Shown: positions 34,924 through 41,812 of the stretch, one piece after another
Layout of the letters: every line of letters begins with the position of its first letter
Position numbering within the stretch: the stretch's first letter is position 1
Source: Pikeienuella litoralis
GTDB taxonomy: Bacteria; Pseudomonadota; Alphaproteobacteria; Rhodobacterales; Rhodobacteraceae
Direction: 5' to 3'
Assembly (NCBI RefSeq): GCF_037646705.1
Contig: NZ_JBBHER010000002.1
Location: 310,001 to 374,000, forward strand
Length of the DNA stretch: 64,000 nucleotides
Program-made: the position numbers and the translations under genes
Notes under the pieces: model-generated
What the model saw: the letters and a program-made list of their open reading frames with translations, nothing else
What the model was told of the DNA's origin: nothing
The model's database searches: none

Positions 34924-36210
34924 TCACAGCAGGCCCAGCGCCCGCGGCAGCGCGAGCGTGAGCGGAGAGAGCGCGAGGATGAGCGCGAGCACGAAGAGTT
35001 CGATGGCGAGGAACGGCAGCAGCGCCACCGCGACCCGCCCCAGCTTCGCGCCCGCGATCGCGCTCGCGGTGAAATAGCAGACCCCGACCGGCGGCGTGAC
35101 GATGCCGAGCAGGAACCCGACGACGACGACGATCGCCGCCTGCACCGGCTCGAACCCGGCGGCGACGCAGTTCGCCACCAGCATCGGGCCGAGCACGATG
35201 ATGTTCGCGGTGGCGTCCATGAACATCCCCGCGACGAGGATCAGCGCCACGAGCGCCGCCGCGAACAGGATCGGCGACCCCGCCATCCCGCCGAGCCATT
35301 GGTCGAGCTCCGCCAGCGTTCCGATCCGCGCCAGCAGCCAGGAGAACGGGCCCGCCGCCGCGATGATGATGAAGACCGAGGCGCTGAGCTTCAGCGTCCG
35401 GTCGAAGGCCGCGAAGATCTCGCGCAGACTGAGCGAGCGATAGACGACCGCGCCGACGATCAGCGCCACCGCGGCGGTGATCGCCCCCGCTTCGACCGAG
35501 CTGAACCAGCCGCCGAAAATGCCCGCGACCAGCACGACCGGGATCATCAGCGCGAAGGCCGCGCTCCGGAACGCCCTGAACACGCCGCCGATCGAAAAGG
35601 GCTGATCGCCCCGCTCATAGTCGCGCAGCGCCGCGATGACCCAGCACGCCGCCATCAGCAGAATCCCGATCAGCAGCCCCGGAACCACGCCGCCCGCAAA
35701 GAGGGCGCCGACCGAAAGATTGGCCCCGCTCGCCAGGATGATCATTGCGATGCTCGGCGGAATGATGCCGCCGATGGTGGAGCCGATGGCGGTGATCGCG
35801 GCCGAGAACTCGGCGCTGTAGCCGCGCCGCTTCATCTCGGGGATCATGATGGTCCCGATCGTCGCGGTGTCGGCCACGGCGGAGCCGTTCATGCCGGCGA
35901 AGAACATGCTCGCGACCACGTTCACCTGCGCGAGGCCGCCGCGCATCCGCCCGACGATGGCGCCGCTCAGCCGCAGGATCCGGTCGGTCACGGTGGAGCT
36001 GTTCATCAGCTCGCCAGTCAGCATGAAGAACGGGATCGCGACCAGCGGAAACTTCGCCAGCGCCTCGTACATCTGGTGCGGAACGGTCAGGAGCGGCGCC
36101 GCGCCGGTGACGAGGATATAGACCACCGGCAGCACGATCATCGCCAGCGCGATCGGCGCGCCGACGATGATCAGAAACACGAGGCCGGCGATCAGAAGAA
36201 TGCTGTCCAT
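34924..36210 (-). CDS. dctM: TRAP transporter large permease DctM (system 2)
   Basis: 428-aa twelve-helix transport subunit. Typical DctM motifs include MLTGELMNSSTVTDRILRLS, FFAGMNGSAVADTATIGTIM, GGIIPPSIAMIILAS and FLLGIVTPPVGVCYFTAS. It is the first gene of its operon, giving the order M-Q-P-hydrolase, the reverse of the common P-Q-M order of system 1. Its promoter region holds operator site 3 about 190 bases upstream. Confidence 0.95.
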   Translation of the reverse strand: MDSILLIAGLVFLIIVGAPIALAMIVLPVVYILVTGAAPLLTVPHQMYEALAKFPLVAIPFFMLTGELMNSSTVTDRILRLSGAIVGRMRGGLAQVNVVASMFFAGMNGSAVADTATIGTIMIPEMKRRGYSAEFSAAITAIGSTIGGIIPPSIAMIILASGANLSVGALFAGGVVPGLLIGILLMAACWVIAALRDYERGDQPFSIGGVFRAFRSAAFALMIPVVLVAGIFGGWFSSVEAGAITAAVALIVGAVVYRSLSLREIFAAFDRTLKLSASVFIIIAAAGPFSWLLARIGTLAELDQWLGGMAGSPILFAAALVALILVAGMFMDATANIIVLGPMLVANCVAAGFEPVQAAIVVVVGFLLGIVTPPVGVCYFTASAIAGAKLGRVAVALLPFLAIELFVLALILALSPLTLALPRALGLL

Positions 36211-36400
36211 GGGGTCAGGCGGCGGCGCGAACGACGGAGAGCATGCGGCGAGTCGAGGACTCTATTCCGACTGGATCAAACACCGTCCCATGCCTCCTCC
36301 TCACCAGGTCTCGCCGTCAGCGGAGAGCGCCCCGACTCGTCTGCAGACCGTCAAGGGGGTCATTCGATACGATCGCGGCACGCTACCATTCGCGCTTTCA

Positions 36401-36414
36401 AAATGTCAACATTC
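36401..36414 (-). promoter_or_regulatory. Operator/promoter palindrome, site 3
   Basis: On the minus strand this reads GAATGTTGACATTT, the same 12-base palindrome (36402-36413) as sites 1 and 2. TTGACA on the minus strand (36410-36405) faces the dctM operon, with a -10-like TAGCGT 18 bases further on. The start codon is about 195 bases away, so either a long leader exists or a second promoter lies closer. Confidence 0.65.
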
Positions 36415-36471
36415 TCCATATCGGCCCGGACCCGATTCCGCCATGCGGGTTTCGGGCGCGGGCGCCCCCGC

Positions 36472-37671
36472 TCACTCCCGGCCCGGCCGGGCGCGGCGCG
36501 GCCGGGCGAGGATCGGCCAGAAGAGCGCCGCGAACCCGCCGAAAGCCGCGATCCACGCGGCGGCGGCCAGATAGGTCAGCCAGCCCTGCGCGGGAAAGGC
36601 CCCGGCGCCGAGCCGGGCCAGAACCGAAACGATCAGCGCGCCATAAAGCGCGGCGATCGGCCGGCTGGCGCGCAGGGGCCGCCCCGCATGGCGCAGGCCG
36701 GCGCGGGTCATCACCGCGAGGGTCGTCAGGCCGACCGCGCCCGCCATCCAGACATGCAGCGCCGCCGGCGCCATGCCCGGCGCGAGCCGCCCCGCCGCGA
36801 CCGCCAGAAACCCCAGCGGCGCGAAGGCGTATCCGGCGTGCAGCGCCAGGATGAGCGGCTCGGCGCGGGCGCGCCGCCCCGCCCAGCGCGACAGCCGCCA
36901 GCCTTGCGCGGCGGCGGCCAGCGGGAAGACGGCGACGATGGCCGGGTGCTCCGGCCGCGCGACCCAGACCGCCAGCGCCGCCAGCGTCAGCCCGAGAACC
37001 GCGGCGTCGGCGCGGCCATGCGGCGCCGGAAGATCCCGGCCGCCCCGCCGCGCGAGCCAGTTGCGGGTGAAACTCGGAATGATCCGCCCGCCGACCAGCG
37101 AAATCAGCATCACCGCCACGCCGACCCCGAGCCGCAGGCCGGCCCCGCCGGCCGGATCGCCGCCGCGCGCCGCGGCGAGGTGAAAGAGCGCATTGCCGAG
37201 GATCATGCCGGCCGCGAGCCCCAGAACCGGGAGGCTCGTCCACGCCCGCCCCGCGACGACCTCCCGCAAGAGCGCCGCCACGAGAACGACCGGAAAGGCG
37301 AGATCGACCGCCATCACCAGCCCCCAGGGCGCGAATTGCGACGCCGCGACCGCCCCGCGCCCGGCCAGCCAGAGCGAGACCAGACCCGCCAGCGGCCACC
37401 CGACGACCGGCAGCCGCCCGGTCCAGTTCGGCGTCATCGTCAGCAAAAACCCCGCCAGCACGGCGCCGAGATAGCCGAAGATAAATTCGTGCGCGTGCCA
37501 CGAGACCGGATCGAACGCGGTCGCCAGCACGTCCCGCCCGCTCAGCATCGCCGCCCAGAGCGCCATCGCCAGCGCCGCCCAGATCGCGCCGAGGAGAAAG
37601 AACGGGCGGATCGCGAAGCCGAGTATGGCGGGCCCGGACCAGGCGCGCATCTTCTCGGCGGAGGTGGTCAT
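36472..37671 (-). CDS. nnrS: NnrS family haem/copper-containing membrane protein
   Basis: 399-aa membrane protein with about twelve hydrophobic helices. Characteristic NnrS segments are FAIRPFFLLGAIWAAL, WHAHEFIFGYLGAVLAGFLL, TMTPNWTGRLP and the C-terminal MTRAGLRHAGRPL; the histidines in these are conserved ligands. NnrS proteins are linked to nitric-oxide and nitrosative stress tolerance and to denitrification. No nir, nor or nnrR gene is adjacent, and the gene appears monocistronic. Confidence 0.9.
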   Translation of the reverse strand: MTTSAEKMRAWSGPAILGFAIRPFFLLGAIWAALAMALWAAMLSGRDVLATAFDPVSWHAHEFIFGYLGAVLAGFLLTMTPNWTGRLPVVGWPLAGLVSLWLAGRGAVAASQFAPWGLVMAVDLAFPVVLVAALLREVVAGRAWTSLPVLGLAAGMILGNALFHLAAARGGDPAGGAGLRLGVGVAVMLISLVGGRIIPSFTRNWLARRGGRDLPAPHGRADAAVLGLTLAALAVWVARPEHPAIVAVFPLAAAAQGWRLSRWAGRRARAEPLILALHAGYAFAPLGFLAVAAGRLAPGMAPAALHVWMAGAVGLTTLAVMTRAGLRHAGRPLRASRPIAALYGALIVSVLARLGAGAFPAQGWLTYLAAAAWIAAFGGFAALFWPILARPRRARPGRE

Positions 37672-38041
37672 CGGCGCCGCGCCGGATCGGCGCCGCCGGT
37701 TCCGGTCACGCCGCCGCCGCCGGGCGGAGGGGCGCGGGGCCGATCCTGAAGCCGTCTGAAGCGCCGCGTCTCGTCATGCGCGGAGGTTAGATGCGCGCGC
37801 CCCGCCCCTCAAGCCTCGATCCTCCGGCGCCCCCTTGACGGTGCGGGCGGCGCGGCGCGTGTCGCGCGCACCGCCCTCGATTTCGGCGGCGCCCGCGCGG
37901 CCGCGCGCCGGTGAAGTTTCATGTTCGAGATGAAAAATTCATCCGCCTTTCAATGTTTGGTCCCTATCTCCTGATCCGTTCACGAGGGGAGCCCGATATG
38001 CTCGATATATCGGCCTGAATTGTTACGGAGAGGTGACGAAA
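37672..38041. other. Intergenic region upstream of a small secreted protein
   Basis: About 370 bases without a supported gene. The left two-thirds are very GC-rich and belong to the upstream region of the minus-strand nnrS gene. The last 120 bases are AT-richer and should carry the promoter of the plus-strand gene at 38042, ending in ACGGAGAGG, its ribosome-binding site. No clear regulator motif was recognised. Confidence 0.5.
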
Positions 38042-38368
38042 ATGCATAAGTATACATTCGCCGGAATCATGTTGGCCTTTGCGTGCGGCGCAGTTGCGCC
38101 GGCCATGGCGGCCGACAGGGTGGTGTCCATCGAAAACATGACCGGCTATTCGATGGTCGAGTTCTATGGATCCAACGCCGGGACAACTTCCTGGGAAGAG
38201 GACGTGCTCGGCGCGGACGTGCTGCCGCACGGCGCCACGGTCGCGGTCGACTTCGACGACGGCACCGGCCATTGCATCTTCGATTTCCTCGCGGTCTTCG
38301 AGGATGGGGATGAAGTGATGGAGGAAAACGTCGATGTCTGCCGGGTCGGAACCTTCACCTTCAAATAG
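38042..38368 (+). CDS. Small secreted protein of unknown function
   Basis: 108-aa protein with a clear signal peptide (residues about 1-24, ending PAMA-AD) and a mature part of about 84 residues with two cysteines (in GHCIFDF and VDVCRVG) that could form one disulfide. The pattern of a conserved Tyr/Phe-rich strand, SWEEDVLGADVLPHGATV and acidic turns is seen in small periplasmic proteins of Rhodobacterales. The ATG at 38042 is chosen because GGAGAGG sits eight bases before it; a GTG at 38033 would overlap that site. The mature protein is strongly acidic. No function is claimed. Confidence 0.7.
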   Translation: MHKYTFAGIMLAFACGAVAPAMAADRVVSIENMTGYSMVEFYGSNAGTTSWEEDVLGADVLPHGATVAVDFDDGTGHCIFDFLAVFEDGDEVMEENVDVCRVGTFTFK

Positions 38369-38418
38369 GCCCCGCGCCGCGCGGGTCAGGGGGGCGCCGG
38401 CTCGAATCAAGAGCCGTC

Positions 38419-38437
38419 GCCGCCGCGTTCTGGCGGC
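38419..38437 (+). terminator. Possible weak terminator hairpin after the small secreted protein
   Basis: Stem GCCGCC (38419-38424), loop GCGTTCT, stem GGCGGC (38432-38437), followed by TTATCG rather than a full T-tract. It lies 51 bases after the stop codon at 38368 and before the minus-strand lepA gene end. Confidence 0.35.
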
Positions 38438-38462
38438 TTATCGCACGCGGTAGATTCTGAAA
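38438..38462 (+). repeat. Repeat element copy A downstream of lepA
   Basis: TTATCGCACGCGGTA followed by GATTCTGAAA. It is a near copy of the element upstream of lepA at 40405 (TTATCGCGTGCGATA then ATTCTGAAA), in the same orientation, with two substitutions in the palindrome and one inserted base. Confidence 0.5.
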
Positions 38463-38490
38463 ATCGTTATATTTCAACAAGATAACCCCC

Positions 38491-38506
38491 TTATCGCGTG
38501 CGATAA
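38491..38506. repeat. 16-bp palindrome TTATCGCGTGCGATAA downstream of lepA
   Basis: Perfect inverted repeat TTATCGC-GT-GCGATAA, 17 bases past the lepA stop. It is identical over all 16 bases to the copy at 40405-40420 upstream of lepA. It has no T-tract, so a protein-binding site is more likely than a terminator. Confidence 0.6.
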
Positions 38507-38523
38507 CGCGGTCCGGGGCGCCG

Positions 38524-40323
38524 TCAGTCGTCCATTTTCAGCGCGCTGATGAACGCTTCCTGCGGGATGTCGACCTTGCCGAACTGGCGCATCTTCTTCT
38601 TGCCCGCCTTCTGCTTGTCGAGCAGCTTGCGCTTCCGGCTGACGTCGCCGCCATAGCATTTCGCGGTCACGTCCTTTCTCAGCGCCGAGATGGTCTCGCG
38701 GGCGATGATCCGCCCGCCGATCGCCGCCTGAATCGGCACCTTGAACATGTGCTGCGGGATCAGCGCCTTCAGCTTCTCGCACATCGCCCGCCCCCGCGCG
38801 TCCGCCCGGTCGCGGTGGACCATGGTGGAGAGCGCGTCCACCGGCTCGTCATTCACCAGGATCTGCATCTTCACCAGCTGATCGGTGCGGTAGCCGATGA
38901 TCTGATAGTCGAAGCTGGCGTAGCCCCGGGTGACGCTTTTCAGCCGGTCGTAGAAATCGAACACCACCTCGTTCAGCGGCAGATCATAGACCACCAGCGC
39001 CCGCGCGCCCGCATAGGTGAGATCGAGCTGGATCCCGCGCCGATCCTGGCAGAGCTTCAGCACGTCGCCGAGATGCTCGTCGGGCACGAGGATCGTCGCC
39101 TTGATCCGCGGCTCCTCGATATGGTCGATATGGGCCGGATCGGGCATGTCGGCCGGGTTGTGCATCTCCAGCGTCGTCCCGTCGGTCAGGTGGATCTGGT
39201 AGATCACCGAGGGGGCGGTGGTGATGAGATCGATATCGTATTCGCGCTCCAGCCGGTCGCGGATCACCTCGAGATGCAGAAGCCCGAGAAAGCCGCAGCG
39301 AAAGCCGAAGCCGAGCGCGGCGGAGGTCTCCACCTCGTAGGAGAAGCTGGCGTCGTTCAGCGCCAGCCGCTCGATCGCCTCGCGGAGATCCTCGAACTCG
39401 GCGTTGTCGACCGGAAAGAGGCCGCAGAAGACCACCGGCTGCGAGGGTTTGAAGCCGGGGAGCGCGGCGGCGCAGCCCTTCTTCTCATGGGTGATCGTGT
39501 CGCCGACCCTTGTGTCGCGGACCTGCTTGATCGAGGCGGTGAGAAAGCCGATCTCGCCGGGGCCGAGCTCCTCGACCGGGAGCATCCCGGGGCGGAAGAC
39601 GCCGATCCGGTCGACGTGATGGACGGTCCCGTTCGCCATCATCCGCACCCGGTCGCCCTTTTTCAGGACGCCGTCGATGATGCGCACCAGGACGACGACG
39701 CCGAGATAGGCGTCATACCAGCTGTCGACCAGCATCGCCTTCAGCGGCAGGGCGCGGTCGCCCTTCGGGGCGGGGAGGCGGGTGACGATGGCCTCGAGAA
39801 CGTCGGGGACGCCGAGCCCGGTCTTGGCGGAGATCATCACCGCCTCGGAGGCGTCGATCCCGATCACGTCCTCGATCTGCTCGCGCACCTTTTCCGGCTC
39901 GGCGGCGGGGAGGTCGACCTTGTTCAGGACCGGCACGATCTCATGATCCGCGTCGATCGCCTGATAGACGTTGGCGAGGGTCTGCGCCTCCACGCCCTGG
40001 CTGGCGTCCACGACGAGGAGCGAGCCCTCGACGGCGCGCATCGAGCGGGAGACCTCATAGGCGAAATCGACGTGGCCGGGCGTGTCGATCAGGTTGAGGA
40101 TATAGGTCTCGCCGTCCTTCGCCTTGTATTCGAGCCGGACGGTGTTGGCCTTGATGGTGATGCCGCGCTCGCGCTCGATATCCATCGCGTCGAGCATCTG
40201 GGCCTTCATGTCGCGGTCGGAGACCGCGCCGGTCAGCTGGATCAGCCGGTCGGCGAGGGTCGACTTCCCGTGGTCGATATGCGCCACGATGGAGAAATTT
40301 CGAATATGGGCGAGATCGATCAT
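38524..40323 (-). CDS. lepA: Elongation factor 4 (LepA), ribosome back-translocase GTPase
   Basis: 599-aa translation GTPase, the same length as E. coli LepA. G1 motif AHIDHGKST, G3 DTPGH, G4 NKVD; the C-terminal LepA domain is identified by KCYGGDVSRKRKLLDKQKAG. The ATG at 40323 gives MIDLAHIRNFSIVAHIDHGK, matching the family start; the open frame continues upstream to 40359 without conservation. Monocistronic, flanked on both sides by identical 16-bp palindromes. Confidence 0.97.
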   Translation of the reverse strand: MIDLAHIRNFSIVAHIDHGKSTLADRLIQLTGAVSDRDMKAQMLDAMDIERERGITIKANTVRLEYKAKDGETYILNLIDTPGHVDFAYEVSRSMRAVEGSLLVVDASQGVEAQTLANVYQAIDADHEIVPVLNKVDLPAAEPEKVREQIEDVIGIDASEAVMISAKTGLGVPDVLEAIVTRLPAPKGDRALPLKAMLVDSWYDAYLGVVVLVRIIDGVLKKGDRVRMMANGTVHHVDRIGVFRPGMLPVEELGPGEIGFLTASIKQVRDTRVGDTITHEKKGCAAALPGFKPSQPVVFCGLFPVDNAEFEDLREAIERLALNDASFSYEVETSAALGFGFRCGFLGLLHLEVIRDRLEREYDIDLITTAPSVIYQIHLTDGTTLEMHNPADMPDPAHIDHIEEPRIKATILVPDEHLGDVLKLCQDRRGIQLDLTYAGARALVVYDLPLNEVVFDFYDRLKSVTRGYASFDYQIIGYRTDQLVKMQILVNDEPVDALSTMVHRDRADARGRAMCEKLKALIPQHMFKVPIQAAIGGRIIARETISALRKDVTAKCYGGDVSRKRKLLDKQKAGKKKMRQFGKVDIPQEAFISALKMDD

Positions 40324-40404
40324 GGAGCGCGATATGCTTGGTTTTCGAAGGCCGGTCAATCTGCTCCGGCGAGGGGAGGCGGGTTGGCTGGGGCGCGGGG
40401 TGCG

Positions 40405-40428
40405 TTATCGCGTGCGATAATTCTGAAA
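40405..40428. repeat. Repeat element copy B (palindrome plus ATTCTGAAA) upstream of lepA
   Basis: TTATCGCGTGCGATAA (40405-40420), a perfect 7-2-7 palindrome, followed by TTCTGAAA. Same element as at 38438 and 38491 on the other side of lepA. It lies 82 bases upstream of the lepA start, a position suited to transcriptional control of lepA. Confidence 0.6.
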
Positions 40429-40438
40429 TTATGTTTAT

Positions 40439-40454
40439 CGCCAATAGATTGGCG
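40439..40454. repeat. Inverted repeat CGCCAAT-AG-ATTGGCG
   Basis: Perfect seven-base arms with a two-base centre, just downstream of element copy B. The 12-mer TTTATCGCCAAT overlapping its left arm (40434-40445) recurs in reverse at 44258-44269, before the solute-binding protein gene. Confidence 0.45.
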
Positions 40455-40482
40455 GATTTATTAACCATTTTTTAGCGATGGA

Positions 40483-40631
40483 ATGACAAAAAGCAGCAAG
40501 TCGACAGGTTCGAGGAAGCCGCGCGTGAGCTAGGCGTGGACCTGGGCGGAGAGAGACTGAAAGAGGCGCTGCGGAAGATCTCGGCGGGAGAGGTTGGCCG
40601 CCCCAAGAACCCAACCTCAGGCGAGGAGTGA
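40483..40631 (+). pseudogene. Small conserved-type protein, reading frame shifted at an A5 tract
   Basis: From 40476 to TGA 40631 one frame is open and encodes a plausible compact helical protein (VDRFEEAARELGVDLGGERL, then KEALRKISAGEVGRPKN), but that frame has no start codon. The only suitable ATG (40483) is one frame off and would stop after 16 codons. Adding one A to the AAAAA run at 40488-40492 would join them into a roughly 49-aa protein starting MTKKQQVDRFEEAARE. Small proteins of this general form are common in Alphaproteobacteria. Either a real frameshift, a sequencing error, or slippage at the A-run. Confidence 0.45.
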
Positions 40632-40683
40632 TGAGATGCCAAACGGTTCGCCTAGGCTCTTTCTCGATCTTCCTCGATCTGTC

Positions 40684-40875
40684 TCAGGCCTTGAATCGTA
40701 TTGCCGTCGAGGATGACGATTGCCGTTTGAAGAGCTTCGGTCGCATAGCCCCGCCTGCGATGGTGGCGACAACGTTCTTTCGTTCTTTGATCGCTTTGCA
40801 GAGCGCGTCGCTTTGGCTCGGCGCTCCGACGCGGCCGGCCCCAAGTCCAAGCCCTAACCCCAATCCAAGAGCCAT
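40684..40875 (-). CDS. Small hypothetical protein with GL-repeat N-terminus
   Basis: 63 codons starting MALGLGLGLGLGAGRVGAPS, with GGGAGA six bases before the ATG, 30 bases downstream of the zinc-ribbon gene on the same strand. The Gly-Leu repeat comes from a short DNA repeat (variants of TTGGGGTTAGGG). The remainder is basic (KAIKERKNVVAT, KLFKRQSSSS). No family recognised; spacing and ribosome-binding site favour a real gene in a two-gene unit, but it is short and could be spurious. Confidence 0.35.
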   Translation of the reverse strand: MALGLGLGLGLGAGRVGAPSQSDALCKAIKERKNVVATIAGGAMRPKLFKRQSSSSTAIRFKA

Positions 40876-40905
40876 CTGAAATCTCCCGCCTGATTAACGC
40901 ACTTG

Positions 40906-41415
40906 CTATTTAGGTCCGGCGCGCTTGACCGGCGCAGGATGGTCTTTGAGTGGGCTTCCGCGAAGGTAAATTCGAGACCCACAACTGTGGCAGTCGAGAG
41001 TTTCGGCGCGCCCTACACGGAGGAGCGTATATTGGAGGATCGATTTTCGCCCGTCTTGGTAGCACTGCTCGCAAATCTGATGCGGTGGCTCGCCATTCTC
41101 CATTCCGGCCTTAATCGCGCGGGTGAAGCATCCGGGTGCGGCTTCGGAAAGTTCGTAACGAGCCTTCTCGGCCTCCCAGTCTTTCAGGCGCACGATCTCT
41201 GCTTCAAGTTGGCGTTCGCGCTCAATCAGCGCCGACTGCGCCGCTTGGGCCGAGAGAGCGAGCTCTTGGGCAGCGATGATTTGTCCGTTCAGTTCGATGG
41301 CCTTCTCTCGAAGGACGGCGGAATCCCGCGTCGCAATCGCCGCGCTGAGGCCGTCCTTCGCGGATTTCATTATTGATATTGCACTGCCGATAGCGGCCAA
41401 CGATTCAGCAACCAT
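40906..41415 (-). CDS. Phage-associated hypothetical protein with C-terminal zinc ribbon
   Basis: 169-aa protein in a lower-GC patch. The N-terminal two-thirds are alpha-helical (ESLAAIGSAISIMKSAKDG, then a coiled-coil-like ERERQLEAEIVRLKDWEAEK). Two CxxC pairs (about residues 115/118 and 142/145) form a likely zinc ribbon with CEQCYQDGRKSILQ between them. The same architecture recurs in hypothetical proteins carried by prophages and genomic islands. Start ATG at 41415 follows GGAGGGG; a TTG one codon earlier is less likely. No other phage structural or integrase gene is visible here, so this is a remnant or a cargo gene. Confidence 0.7.
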   Translation of the reverse strand: MVAESLAAIGSAISIMKSAKDGLSAAIATRDSAVLREKAIELNGQIIAAQELALSAQAAQSALIERERQLEAEIVRLKDWEAEKARYELSEAAPGCFTRAIKAGMENGEPPHQICEQCYQDGRKSILQYTLLRVGRAETLDCHSCGSRIYLRGSPLKDHPAPVKRAGPK

Positions 41416-41812
41416 CAAGCCCCTCCACGATTAATGAGGAAATCATGCCCCGATTTCTAGTGTGTTTGCAATGTATACGATCACCCATTTTTGGGGACTA
41501 TGTGTTGGATGCAATTTGGTGAGATCATGGGTAGAGAATCTCGCTCGCTTTTCCTTTTCGGCGTGAACTTGCGCAGCGCTTATTTCGAATTTTTTCAGGC
41601 AACCCCAAAATTGGCGCGCAATTTCTGACTAAACACCACCCACTATTCGCGTTTGCGTTGTCGTGACGAAACTCATCATCTGCCACATGGGTCAGCCGTG
41701 AAGTCGCTCCGGCCCCCACCCTCACCCCCGCAGCATCCCCCGCGGCTTTTTCCCTCACGCCCTTGCTCTTCCCGCGCCGCGAGTCGTAACTGCGCGGAGG
41801 ACGGAGGTCGCC
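41416..41812. other. Lower-GC intergenic region between the zinc-ribbon gene and the hydroxyacid dehydrogenase
   Basis: About 400 bases. The first 230 are AT-richer than the surroundings and contain the promoter of the minus-strand zinc-ribbon gene; the last 130 are C-rich (runs of CCCCC) and lead into GGAGGACGGAGG, the ribosome-binding site for 41813. A minus-strand open stretch (about 41450-41625) without a start codon may be a decayed gene end but matches nothing I recognise. No tRNA or attachment-site-like repeat was seen. Confidence 0.45.

Noticed and set aside
41450..41625. Minus-strand open stretch without start codon, possibly a decayed recombinase or transposase end
   Set aside because: No start, no catalytic motif and no inverted repeats; it cannot be assigned.
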